Assembly: GCF_001905345.1 (NCBI RefSeq)
Contig: NZ_LFBV01000006.1
Span: forward strand, 62,001 to 126,000
Source: Streptomyces uncialis
GTDB lineage: Bacteria; Actinomycetota; Actinomycetes; Streptomycetales; Streptomycetaceae
Direction: 5' to 3'
DNA: 64,000 nucleotides
Shown here in pieces: positions 25,154 to 33,697 of the stretch (positions are counted from its first letter, which is position 1; each line of letters starts with the position of its first letter). The notes under the pieces were generated by a model, which was not told where the DNA came from, made no database searches, and saw only the letters and a list, made by a program, of their open reading frames with translations. A program made the translations under genes and the position numbers.

Positions 25154-25541
25154 CCCGCAGCAGCGCGACCGCGCCAGGAGGGGGGCCCGCACCCGAAAGA
25201 CAACGGGAATGGGGCGCCCCGTCAGGGGCGCGGGGAACTGCGCGAGCAACCAAGAGCTATCCGCAGCCGAGCAGGTACCGGAAGGGGCGCGACCTCAGGG
25301 GCGCGGGGAACTGCGCGAAGACGAGGGCAGACCCGCACCCGACGAACAAGCCCGAAGGGGCAGCATCCAGGGGCGCGGGGAACTGCGCACCCCACGAACG
25401 ACGGCACAGGAACAAGTGCGCCCGGCACAGGAAACCCAGGGGCGCGGGGAACTGCGCGCCCACGGACGACCCGGACAGGGACAAGTACGTCCAGCACAGG
25501 AGACCCAGGGGCGGGGGGGAGGGCACCCGTGGGGGGCGGGG

Positions 25542-26561
25542 TCAGCCCGGGAAGCGGCCCGCCGCTCTCAGGCGCCAGCGGCGCTCCGCATACGCCAGGT
25601 CGTCCCGCCAGAGCCGCCCCGCGGCCCTCCGCACCAGCGGCCGCAGCACCGGCGCCACGGCCCGCGCCACCCCGAACCCGGCCCGGTCGGACGCCGCGAT
25701 CACCGCCTCCACCACCGCCGTACGCGGCACCCCCGCCGCGTCCGCCCCGAGCGGTGTCGCGTGGGACTCCACGACCGACCCCCGCCCCTCCCCCCGCACG
25801 ATGCGCATGACGACGGTCCGCGGCTCGGGCGCGGTGAACTCCGCCCGCACCGGGACGACGGCCCGCCCGGCGACCTTGAACGAGACGTCCACCACGAACG
25901 CGTCGTCGTCCTCCGCCGCCCCGTCGGCCGGCGCGCTCACCACCGTGAGGTCCACGAAGGAGTACGGATGGAACCAGGCACCGTGCCAGGGGTCGAGCCG
26001 GTTGGCGACGATGTCCTCGGGTTCGCAGCGGCCGACGGCGGTGTACACCGCGTCCACCACGCCCCGCGCCAGGTCCGGCCGAGGGGGCACCACGGGGCGT
26101 TCGGTGGCGGGCTCGCCGCCCACCTGGTCGAGCCGGACCCAGACAAGGACCCCGTCGTCGTGCGCGGGATACGGTTCCCAGCCCGCGAACGGCCGCCCGT
26201 CGAGGGCCATCCCGTGCCAGTGGCACACCAGCGTGCCGCACCGCACCGGACTGTCCTTGAGGGGTGCCCCGAGATGGGGACACGCGCCCGGCCCGGCCCG
26301 CAGCCCGCCCGTCGCGTCCCGCCAGACGACGATCTCCGTGCCTTCCACGGTCCGGCCGAGCGGCCGGTCCCGGGGCACGTCACGGGAGGCACCGACGACG
26401 TACCAGTTGCCGGAGGGGCGGGCCTGGGCCCGTTCGAGGGCCTGGGCGATCAGCGCGGGCCGCGCGTCCCGCCAGGTGGGACGCATGTGCTCCCAGGGCA
26501 CGACCGCACGGCGCAGCCGCAGCGGGACCCGGGGCCGCCGGGGGGAGGACGGATCCGTCAC
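25542..26561 (-). CDS. Rieske non-heme iron oxygenase-like protein of the carotenoid cluster (DUF5914-type C-terminus)
   Basis: A 339-residue protein. The Rieske [2Fe-2S] motif is Cys94-x-His96 (CPHLGAP) with Cys112-x-x-His115 (CHWH). Downstream NRLDPWHGAWFH (186-197) has the D-x2-H-x4-H spacing that holds catalytic mononuclear iron in Rieske oxygenases. So it should be an active oxygenase rather than only an electron carrier, provided a third acidic ligand exists in the C-terminal part. It fills the place of crtV in other Streptomyces clusters. GTG 26561 follows GGGAGGGG and overlaps the crtB stop by 4 bp. Substrate unproved: carotenoid ring hydroxylation or ketolation is the natural hypothesis. 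Confidence 0.75.
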   Translation of the reverse strand: MTDPSSPRRPRVPLRLRRAVVPWEHMRPTWRDARPALIAQALERAQARPSGNWYVVGASRDVPRDRPLGRTVEGTEIVVWRDATGGLRAGPGACPHLGAPLKDSPVRCGTLVCHWHGMALDGRPFAGWEPYPAHDDGVLVWVRLDQVGGEPATERPVVPPRPDLARGVVDAVYTAVGRCEPEDIVANRLDPWHGAWFHPYSFVDLTVVSAPADGAAEDDDAFVVDVSFKVAGRAVVPVRAEFTAPEPRTVVMRIVRGEGRGSVVESHATPLGADAAGVPRTAVVEAVIAASDRAGFGVARAVAPVLRPLVRRAAGRLWRDDLAYAERRWRLRAAGRFPG

Positions 26562-27571
26562 GCGGCACCCCTCCCGGAGCCTGTCGAAGCGGAGGCGGAG
26601 GGCATAGGGGCGGGCGACGGGGATGGCGCCGTCCGGAAGCGGGCGCGGCCCCGGGCGAACAGGGCGCCCGTGAATCCCCGGAGCGCGACGGCGGCCCGCC
26701 GCCGGTCGCTCACCACGGCCCTGCGGTGCAGTACCGCGTACCCGTCGGCCGCGATGGCGTCGAGGATCTCCCCGTACAGCACGAACGCCGTCCGCACGCA
26801 TGGCCGGGACACCGGGTCGAGGAGTTCGACGCCGGGCGCGGCGGCGGTGTAGACCCGGCGGGTCAGCGCCTCCGCGTCGGTGAGGGCGGCGGTGATCCGC
26901 GGGTCGCGGTGCCCGGTGGTCCTGCTCCAGCCCAGCAGGTCCCGGTCGACGCCGTGCGCGGCGAGCAGATCGGCGGGGAGGTACACACGGCCCCGGTCCA
27001 GGTCCTCCCCCACGTCCCGCAGGAAGTTGGTGAGCTGGAAGGCGACCCCGAGGTCGGCGGCGTACGGCTCGGCCGTGGCGCGGGGGACGACGGTCCCGAG
27101 GACGGGCAGCATCTGGAGGCCGATCACCGCGGCGGACCCGTGCATGTAGCGGCGCAGCTCGGCGTAGGTGGCGTAGTCGGTGACGGTGAGGTCGCTGCGC
27201 ATCGACGTCATGAAGTCGCTGAACAGGCCGGGGTCGATGGCGTACCGGGCGGCGGTGTCGGCGAGGGCGGTGACGACCGGTTCCCCGGTGCGTGCGCCGC
27301 GCAGCCCGGCCAGCAGCCGCTGGTGCAGGGCGTCGAGGGCGTCGGCCCGTTCACCGGGGGTGGCGGTGGCGCCGAGGTCGTCGACGATGTCGTCGGCCCG
27401 GCGGGCGAAGCCGTACAGGGCGTGCACGGCGGGCCGGCGCGCGGCGGGCAGCAGCCGGGTCGCGAGGAAGTACGTCCTGCCGTGGCGGGCGTTGAGCGTG
27501 CGGCAGCGGGTGTAGGCGGCGCGCAGGGCGGGGTCGGTGATCCCGGCGGCGTCCAGTTCACGGTCCGTCAT
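26558..27571 (-). CDS. crtB: Phytoene synthase
   Basis: A 337-residue head-to-head prenyl synthase joining two geranylgeranyl diphosphates to phytoene. The two aspartate motifs are DDIVDD (60-65) and LRDVGED (184-190), both intact, and SDFMTSMRSDLTVTDY and GLQMLPVLG are typical. The C-terminal 25 residues are Pro/Ser-rich and probably dispensable. It overlaps crtI upstream by 4 bp (ATGA) and the Rieske gene downstream by 4 bp, so it is part of one tightly coupled operon crtE-crtI-crtB-Rieske. Confidence 0.96.
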   Translation of the reverse strand: MTDRELDAAGITDPALRAAYTRCRTLNARHGRTYFLATRLLPAARRPAVHALYGFARRADDIVDDLGATATPGERADALDALHQRLLAGLRGARTGEPVVTALADTAARYAIDPGLFSDFMTSMRSDLTVTDYATYAELRRYMHGSAAVIGLQMLPVLGTVVPRATAEPYAADLGVAFQLTNFLRDVGEDLDRGRVYLPADLLAAHGVDRDLLGWSRTTGHRDPRITAALTDAEALTRRVYTAAAPGVELLDPVSRPCVRTAFVLYGEILDAIAADGYAVLHRRAVVSDRRRAAVALRGFTGALFARGRARFRTAPSPSPAPMPSASASTGSGRGAA

Positions 27572-29121
27572 GCGCGGTGGCCTTCCTTGGCGGACGGGGA
27601 GCGGGGGGCCGTGACGGTCGTGGGACGGCCGTGCCGGACCAGACGGGGGCCGGTGACCCGGGCGGCGGCGAGCTTGCCGGAGAGCAGCACCGTGGGTACG
27701 CCGACCCCGGGGGTGGTGCCGCAGCCCGCGAGTACGGCGTTGGCGGTGCCGTTCACCAGGTTCCGGGGGCGGAACGGGCCGGTCTGCGCGAAGGTGTGCG
27801 CCACCGCGAACGGGGTGCCCGCCGCGTGTCCTTCGGCCGTCCAGTCGACGGGGGTGACCAGGCACTCCTCCTCGATCGCGGCGGCCAGGCCGGGCATCCC
27901 CCGCCCCTCCAGCTCGGTGAGCAGGGCGTCCCGGTAGCGGGGTCCGAGCCGCCGCCACTCGTCGGTGCCCGGTCCGATGTCGGTGTTGGGACAGGGCGCC
28001 AGCACATAGTGGAGATGGCGGCCGGGCGGGGCGAGGGAGGGGTCGGTGGCGGTGGGCCGGGTGATGAGCAGGGACGGGTCGCTCATCAGACGCCCGGTGC
28101 GGGTCAGTTCACGGAACGTCTCCTTCCAGGCGCCGCCGAAGGAGATCGTGTGGTGCCCGAGGTCCGGCCAGGTGCGGTCCGTCCCGGCGTGCAGCACCAC
28201 GGCGGACGGGGCGTGCCGCAGCGGGCGGACACGCCGTGGGGCGCGGCCGAGCAGCCGGTAGCTGACGGGCAGGTCCGGGGTGAGGACGACGGCGTCGCAG
28301 GCGATCCGGCCGTCCTCGGTGTGCACGGCGGTGATCCGCTCGCCGCGCCGCTCCAGCCGGGTCACCGTGCTCCCGTACCGGAGGTCGGCGCCCGCGTCGG
28401 CCGCCGCGTCGGCCATGGCCCGGGGCAGCGCGTGCACCCCGCCGCGCGGGAAGTACACCCCGGCGACGGTGTCCATGTACGCGATGACGGCGTACGCAGC
28501 GAGCGCGCGGGCCGGTGCGACACCCGCGTACAGGGACTGGAAGGAGAAGACCCTGCGCAGCCGTTCGTCGGAGAGGAACCGTCCGATCCGGGCGTCGAGG
28601 CGGCCGAATCCGCCGAGGGCCGCGAGCCGTACGAGGTCGGGGTGCAGCAGACCGAGCGGCGAGTCGAAGTTGGTGTCGATGAACCGGGCCTTCTGCGCCC
28701 GGTAGACCGCCTCCAGCCAGCTCCGCAGCCGCCGGTATCCGAGGGCTTCGCGGGCTCCGGCGAACCGGTGGATCTCGGCCTCCATCGCCGCCGCTCCGGT
28801 GTGCACGTCGAGGGCGGAGCCGTCGGCGAAGCGGGCCCGGTAGGCGGGGTGGAGCGGGATCAGGTCGAGCCGGTCGCGCAGGTTCTCCCCGACGGCCTCG
28901 AACGGCTCCGCCATCAGGTCGGGCATCGTGAGGACGGTCGGCCCGGTGTCCATCCGGTACCCGGACCGGGTCATCGTCCCGGCCCGGCCGCCGGGCCCGG
29001 TGTGCCGTTCCACGACGGTCACCCGCCGTCCGGCGCCGAGCAGATGCAGGGCGGCGGCCAGCCCGCCGAGTCCGGCACCGACCACGACGACATGGTCGGT
29101 GGGTCCCTTCAGGGCTCTCAT
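27568..29121 (-). CDS. crtI: Phytoene desaturase
   Basis: A 517-residue FAD enzyme converting phytoene to lycopene by four desaturations. The N-terminal dinucleotide site is VVVVGAGLGGLAAALHLLGAG region (11-31), followed by RHTGPGGRAGTMTRSGYRMD, where the second glycine-rich piece binds FAD. The C-terminal CrtI signature region is NLVNGTANAVLAGCGTTPGVGVP with a glycine-rich flavin contact. Length and motifs are typical of bacterial CrtI. Overlaps crtE and crtB by 4 bp each. Confidence 0.96.
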   Translation of the reverse strand: MRALKGPTDHVVVVGAGLGGLAAALHLLGAGRRVTVVERHTGPGGRAGTMTRSGYRMDTGPTVLTMPDLMAEPFEAVGENLRDRLDLIPLHPAYRARFADGSALDVHTGAAAMEAEIHRFAGAREALGYRRLRSWLEAVYRAQKARFIDTNFDSPLGLLHPDLVRLAALGGFGRLDARIGRFLSDERLRRVFSFQSLYAGVAPARALAAYAVIAYMDTVAGVYFPRGGVHALPRAMADAAADAGADLRYGSTVTRLERRGERITAVHTEDGRIACDAVVLTPDLPVSYRLLGRAPRRVRPLRHAPSAVVLHAGTDRTWPDLGHHTISFGGAWKETFRELTRTGRLMSDPSLLITRPTATDPSLAPPGRHLHYVLAPCPNTDIGPGTDEWRRLGPRYRDALLTELEGRGMPGLAAAIEEECLVTPVDWTAEGHAAGTPFAVAHTFAQTGPFRPRNLVNGTANAVLAGCGTTPGVGVPTVLLSGKLAAARVTGPRLVRHGRPTTVTAPRSPSAKEGHRA

Positions 29122-30497
29122 CGGGATGCTCCTTCGTGGGGTGCGGTGCGGGGACGCCCGGCGGCGGAAGCGGGACGCGCCGGGGGGCGGGGCGGGTCCG
29201 ACGGGCCGCCGCGGGGGGCGGGCTCGTCCGGGGCGGGCGCGGGCTCGTTCGAGACGGGTGGGGGAAGCGGGTCGGGGGCCGGGGGCCGATCGGGCGGGGG
29301 GTCGCCGCGGGCGATGGTGGCGAGCAGGTGCCCCAGGCGTTCGGCGGCCCGGGGCGAGCCGCCCGTCACGGCCGCCAGATGGCGGCCCGCGAGCGTGACG
29401 AGGTGGTCGATCCGGGCCTCGACGACCTCCCGCGCCCCGGTCGTCACGAGCGTGGCGCGGACCCGGTCGAGGTCGCCGGCCGAGAGCTGCGGGTCCCCGA
29501 GTGCCGCGTCGAGGACGGCCACCGCCGCCCGGTCCCCCGACGACTGCGCGCGAGCCCGGCCCACCGCCGTCAAATAGGTCAGCTTCCCCTCCCGGATGTC
29601 CTCACCGGACGGTTTGCCGGTGGCCTCCGGGTCCCCGAACACCCCGAGCAGATCGTCGCGGAGCTGGAAGGCGATCCCGGCGCAGCGGCCCGCCGCGCCG
29701 AGGGACCGCGCGGTGCGTTCGTCGGCCCCGGCGAGCGCCGCGCCCAGGGCGAGGGGCCGTTCCACCGTGTAGAGGGCGCTCTTGAGCCGGGCGACCCGCA
29801 GTGCCTGGGCGCGGGAGCGGGCGCCCGTCACCTGGCCGTGCAGGTCGAGGTACTGCCCGGCGACCATCTCGGTGCGCAGCGCCCGCCATTCGGCGCGGAC
29901 CCGGGCACGTACGGCGTCCGGCAGGTCGGTGTCGGCGACCGTGTCATCGGCCCAGGCCAGTGCGAGGTCCCCGGCGAGGACGGCGGCCGAGCTGGCGAAG
30001 TCGGTGCCGCCGGGGCGCCGCGCGCCGGAGCCGTACTGCTCGCGCAGGGCGGTGTGGAGGGCGGGACGGCCCCGGCGCAGCGGTGAGCCGTCCATCACGT
30101 CGTCATGGACGAGGGCACAGGTCTGGATGAGTTCGAGGCCCGCCGCGAACCGCAGCGCGGGGGCGACGGTGCCGGGGTGGGCCCCGCAGGTGCGCAGGGC
30201 CCACCACAGGAACTGGGACCGCAGCCGTTTCCCGCCGTCCAGGGTGAAGCGGGCGACCCGTTCCGCGAGGTCGCGGGCGAAGAGCGGGTCGAGGTGCGCG
30301 GCTTCCCGGCGCCGCTCGCCGAGCACGGCGGCGAGGGTGCGTCCGACGGCGGCGGGCACGTCCGAGTCGATCAGCCGTGCCTCGCTCTCCGGGGACGGTA
30401 CGCGGCGGTGGCCGGGCGGGGGTTCGCGCAGCGACGCGGGGCCCGTGGGCGGGCAGGGGGCGGCGGCGGGGTGGTCCTGCGCTGCGGTGCGACGCAT
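29118..30497 (-). CDS. crtE: Geranylgeranyl diphosphate synthase
   Basis: A 459-residue trans-prenyltransferase that supplies the C20 precursor for carotenoids. First Asp-rich motif DDVMD (132-136), second DDLLGVFGD (281-289), GGKRLRSQF for isopentenyl diphosphate binding. The catalytic fold ends near residue 397; a Pro/Ala/Asp-rich tail of about 60 residues follows and is unusual in length. ATG 30497 is preceded by AGAGGATG. The gene leads the operon; its promoter must lie in 30498-30660, between the start and repeat element R2. Light control by LitS is inferred. Confidence 0.93.
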   Translation of the reverse strand: MRRTAAQDHPAAAPCPPTGPASLREPPPGHRRVPSPESEARLIDSDVPAAVGRTLAAVLGERRREAAHLDPLFARDLAERVARFTLDGGKRLRSQFLWWALRTCGAHPGTVAPALRFAAGLELIQTCALVHDDVMDGSPLRRGRPALHTALREQYGSGARRPGGTDFASSAAVLAGDLALAWADDTVADTDLPDAVRARVRAEWRALRTEMVAGQYLDLHGQVTGARSRAQALRVARLKSALYTVERPLALGAALAGADERTARSLGAAGRCAGIAFQLRDDLLGVFGDPEATGKPSGEDIREGKLTYLTAVGRARAQSSGDRAAVAVLDAALGDPQLSAGDLDRVRATLVTTGAREVVEARIDHLVTLAGRHLAAVTGGSPRAAERLGHLLATIARGDPPPDRPPAPDPLPPPVSNEPAPAPDEPAPRGGPSDPPRPPARPASAAGRPRTAPHEGASR

Positions 30498-30667
30498 CGC
30501 GCATCCTCTCGTCGCGTGGTTCGGCTGTCTCCCGGGACCTGTTCGGGACGAGGGCCTCGTTTGGATGCGGGGTGCCGTGCGGCAAGCTGTTCGGGTGCCA
30601 CGCGTCTGGCCTACCAGCGCGGTGCGGTGGGCGGCCCGAAACCCACCGTGGGTGGGCCACGTTCCAC
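30498..30667 (-). promoter_or_regulatory. Leader and promoter region of the crtE operon
   Basis: 170 bp between the crtE start and repeat element R2. CGAACAG occurs twice on the minus strand, about 50 bp apart (near 30541 and 30592). No sigma consensus is assigned with confidence. Confidence 0.35.
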
Positions 30668-31485
30668 ACCACCGGCCCATCGGGGGTGCGCTCGCAGGTC
30701 GCCTTCGCTTGCGCTTCTGAGGTTTCCTGGGCTGGGCGTACTTGTTTCCTGTGCCGTCGCTCGTGGGGTGCGCGGTTCCTCGCGCCCCTGGGTACGCGGT
30801 GCTGGGCGTACTCCGTTCCTGTGCCGTCGTTCGTGGGTTTCGCGCAGTTCCCCGCGCCCCTTTGGGGCGCGTTCTGCCGTCTTTCGGGTCGGTGCCGGTC
30901 GGGATTCTCCGTCCTCGATCCGACACGCTCGGTACGACGTGTCGTTGCCCGACTGAAGAGCATCGGAGTCTGCGAGCAGAGATTCCCGCCCACCCCCTCC
31001 CGCAGCAGCGCGACTGCGAGAGGAAGGGGGCCGCACCCGAAAGACAGCAGCAATGAGGCGCCCCGTCAGGGGCGCGGGGAACTGCGCAAAAGACGAGGGC
31101 AGACCCGCACCCGACGAACAAGCCCGAAGGGGCAGCATCCAGGGGCGCGAGGAACTGCGCGAGCAACCACAGGCGACCCGCACCCGAACAGGAACCGCAA
31201 GAGGCGCGCCGTCAGGGGCGCGGGGAACTGCGCAAAACGAGGACAGCCCCGCACCCGAAGAACAACCCGAAAGGGCAGCATCCAGGGGCGCGGGGAACTG
31301 CGCACCCACGGACGGCTCGCACGGGCACAAGTACGCCCAGGGGTGGAACCCCAGAAGCGCGAGCGAAGGCGACCTGCGGGGAACTGCGCACCCACCGAGT
31401 GACGGGGCCGGGACAAGTACGCCCGGCACCGGAGACCTGGGGAGCGCAAGCGAAGGTGACCCGTGTGGAGACGGTCAGACGCGGG
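30668..31485. repeat. Core-and-arms repeat element R2
   Basis: Lies between crtE and the aldo/keto reductase gene. The left arm has a decayed unit at 30770 and a full CGCGCAGTTCCCCGCG at 30841; the right arm has inverted units at 31073, 31147, 31219, 31289 and a shorter GCGGGGAACTGCGC at about 31375. Right-arm spacers share long stretches with those of R1 (for example GACGAGGGCAGACCCGCACC). No gene is supported. Confidence 0.85.
30884..30998 (+). repeat. Conserved core of repeat element R2
   Basis: Nearly identical to the R4 core; the only block of difference is about 9 bp after GGTACGACGT. Contains GTCGG/CCGAC and TCTGC/GCAGA pairs and GACT...AGTC, so it can fold. Confidence 0.85.
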
Positions 31486-32325
31486 TCAGGGACCCGGGGC
31501 GAGCTCCGTCAGACGCCGCCGCTGGTCCGCGTCCAGGGTCAGCCCGGCCGCGGCCACGTTCTCCTCAAGATGCGTGATCCGGGACGTGCCCGGGATCGGG
31601 AGGACCACGGGCGAGCGGTCCAGGAGCCACGCGAGGGCGACCTGGGTGGCGGTGGCGCCGAGCTCCGCGGCCACCGCGGCGACCTCCTCCCGCTCCCCCG
31701 CGCCACCCCAGGCGATCGGCCGCCACGGCAGGAACGCGATGCCCGCGGCCGTGCACGCGTCGAGCACGGCGTCATGCTCACGGTCGAGCAGGTTGTAGCG
31801 GTTCTGGACACTCGCGATGTCGACGATCTCCCGTGCGCGCGCGAGTTCCGCGACGGTGACCTCGGACAGTCCGACCCGGCCGATCTTCCCCTCGGTACGG
31901 AGGTCGGCCAGGGTGCCGAGCTGATCGGCGAAGGGGACCTCCGGGTCGACGCGGTGCAGCTGGAGCAGCTCGATCCGGTCGGTACGCAGTCGCCGCAGGG
32001 CCAGGTCGACCTGGTCGCGCAGCACGGCCGGGCGGCCGTCCAGGCCCCACTCCCCCGAGTCGGCCGAACGCGCGAGCCCGACCTTCGTGGTGACGAGCAG
32101 TCCGTCCGGGTAGGGGTGCAGGGCCTCGGCGACGAGTTCCTCGTTGGCGCCGCCGCCGTACATATGGGCGGTGTCGATCAGGGTGACGCCGAGGTCGACG
32201 GCCCGCCGGAGGACCGCGAGGGACGTGGCCCGGTCGGCGGCGGGTTCGGTCGGCAGCTGCATCGCGCCGAAGCCGAGCCTGCGCACGGTCAGGTCCCCGC
32301 CGATGCGGAATGTGGTCGGATTCAT
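31486..32325 (-). CDS. Aldo/keto reductase
   Basis: A 279-residue NADPH-dependent barrel enzyme. The catalytic tetrad is visible as Asp and Tyr in LIDTAHMYGGGANEEL, Lys in VTTKVGLAR and His in ELLQLHRVDPEVP. The C-terminal cofactor region includes VLPIPGTSRITHLEENVAA. The group is that of general oxidoreductases (YajO/IolS-like), substrate unknown. ATG 32325 follows GGGAGCAGCACCGC; an ATG 27 bp upstream has no better signal. It lies between litR and crtE on the same strand, but R2 separates it from crtE, so a carotenoid role is not implied. Confidence 0.88.
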   Translation of the reverse strand: MNPTTFRIGGDLTVRRLGFGAMQLPTEPAADRATSLAVLRRAVDLGVTLIDTAHMYGGGANEELVAEALHPYPDGLLVTTKVGLARSADSGEWGLDGRPAVLRDQVDLALRRLRTDRIELLQLHRVDPEVPFADQLGTLADLRTEGKIGRVGLSEVTVAELARAREIVDIASVQNRYNLLDREHDAVLDACTAAGIAFLPWRPIAWGGAGEREEVAAVAAELGATATQVALAWLLDRSPVVLPIPGTSRITHLEENVAAAGLTLDADQRRRLTELAPGP

Positions 32326-32409
32326 GTGCGGTGCTGCTCCCTTTTCGCTCAAGCGGCCACGCTAGCAGCGGCTTTGAGGGCGGCGAACCCCCGTTCGGGG
32401 GGTCCGCGC

Positions 32410-33564
32410 TCACCCGGGCAGGTCCCGCCCGTACAGTGCGCCGAGCATCCGCAGCGCCTCGCCGAGGCTCGCCGGCTGTACGGCGCCCTCGACCGGGGCA
32501 CCCGCCCAGCCGGGCCCGGCGGCCATCACCGTCGCCCGGGTGCGGGCGCCCCGTACGCCCCAGGTCATACCGCCGACGCGCCGGACCAGCGCGCGGCCGG
32601 CGGTCGCACGGGACTGCGACCACAGCACCACCGCGGCCGGACCCGCCCGCCGGACCGCCTCGTCGAGGGCGTCCGCGGGCACCGCCGCGCCGAACATCCG
32701 TACCGGCACGCCCCGTTCGGCCAGGCCCGCCGTGAGCGCCTCCAGCGGCAGGGTGTGCAGCTCGCCCGGCGCGCACGCGACCACGACGGGCGGACCGGGC
32801 TGCGGCGGGACGGGCCGCGCGGGGACCCGGCGCAGCGCGGACGAGATGTGCCACGACAGCAGATGCTCCACCTCGACGTACCGCTCCCCCGATGTCTCCC
32901 ACTTCCGGCCGACCGCGCGCAGCGCGGGCATCATCACCTCGTCCCAGGCGGTGACGAGTCCGTGTGCGGCGAGCACCTCGCCGAGCAGCGCGTCGACGGC
33001 CCCGGAGTCCAGCCGGACGGCGGCCCGCGCGAGGCCCCGGCACTCCGGGCGCACCCGGCCGAGCGGCAGCGCGCCCCAGTTGCCGGGACGGGCCGGACGG
33101 CGCGCGGGGCCGTCGGCGGGACCGTCCGGCGGGGCGTCGGGGCCGGTGGGAGCCTCGGCGGGTGCCGCGGCGACGGCGCCGGGCGGGCCGGAAGGGGCCA
33201 CCGCGGCGGACCGGGCCGTCCGTGCGGCCTCCGCCGGGGGCACACCGGCCGCGGTGAGGCGGCACATGGTCTCCAGGACGGCGATGTCCGCCGGGGTCCA
33301 GCGCCGGTGCTTGGCGCCCTCGTGGTGGACCGGTCCTATCCCGTAGCGGCGGTCCCAGGACCGCAGCGTGGTCGGGGCGACACCCAGCCGACGGGCGACG
33401 GCACCGGTGGTGAGCGCGGCGCCGTACGGGGTGTCGGGCACGGCGGCCGGACCGCCGTCCCCGGCGGCGGATACCGGGTCGGGGTCGGCCGCCGCGACGG
33501 TGATCGTCGTGGACGGGCGGGCGGTGCGCCGGGACGCGGGGGACGACGGAGTGCGGTGGGGCAT
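32410..33564 (-). CDS. litR: MerR-type, B12-binding light-responsive regulator
   Basis: A 384-residue LitR/CarH-type repressor. A MerR helix-turn-helix lies at 51-75 (LTTGAVARRLGVAPTTLRSW), followed by a Pro/Ala-rich linker (about 115-165), a four-helix B12-cap region with Trp222 and Glu233-His234 (YVEVEHLLSW), and a cobalamin fold in which GELHTLP gives His270 as the likely cobalt ligand. In CarH, adenosylcobalamin makes a DNA-binding tetramer that light breaks. Here the ligand motif is ExHxxP rather than ExHxxG. It is divergent from litS; it should repress litS in the dark. GTG at 33570 is an alternative start. Confidence 0.93.
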   Translation of the reverse strand: MPHRTPSSPASRRTARPSTTITVAAADPDPVSAAGDGGPAAVPDTPYGAALTTGAVARRLGVAPTTLRSWDRRYGIGPVHHEGAKHRRWTPADIAVLETMCRLTAAGVPPAEAARTARSAAVAPSGPPGAVAAAPAEAPTGPDAPPDGPADGPARRPARPGNWGALPLGRVRPECRGLARAAVRLDSGAVDALLGEVLAAHGLVTAWDEVMMPALRAVGRKWETSGERYVEVEHLLSWHISSALRRVPARPVPPQPGPPVVVACAPGELHTLPLEALTAGLAERGVPVRMFGAAVPADALDEAVRRAGPAAVVLWSQSRATAGRALVRRVGGMTWGVRGARTRATVMAAGPGWAGAPVEGAVQPASLGEALRMLGALYGRDLPG

Positions 33565-33697
33565 GCCCACAGCCTAGGACCGACGCACAAACGACGCGTG
33601 TTGCGCCGGATGTACGGGGAACCCGAGGGTCGGACCGGGCGGCGGCGCCCGAGCGCGCCGTCATCCGTATTCCGCACGCCAGCTCAGAGGAGTCACC
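33565..33697. promoter_or_regulatory. litR-litS divergent control region
   Basis: 133 bp holding both promoters. At 33581-33607 an imperfect inverted repeat, CGCACAAACG against CGTGTTGCGC, is a candidate LitR operator, and TACGGGGAACCC follows. No clear -35/-10 pair was found. Confidence 0.4.

Larger units (their letters stand above)
24668..25541. repeat. Core-and-arms repeat element R1
   Basis: 874 bp between convergent crtU and the Rieske gene, with no credible gene. The left arm has four copies of CGCGCAGTTCCCCGCG (starts 24738, 24828, 24918, 24994). The right arm has its reverse complement CGCGGGGAACTGCGCG at 25229, 25302, 25374 and 25443, with a decayed copy near 25513; spacing on the right is 69-73 bp. 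A conserved core lies between. Open frames across it exist in several phases and carry no start signals. Confidence 0.85.

Noticed and set aside
24668..25541. Possible CRISPR array in the repeat arms
   Set aside because: The units are 16-19 bp with 50-58 bp spacers, but spacer sequences are shared between arrays, motif orientation flips across a core, and there are no cas genes.
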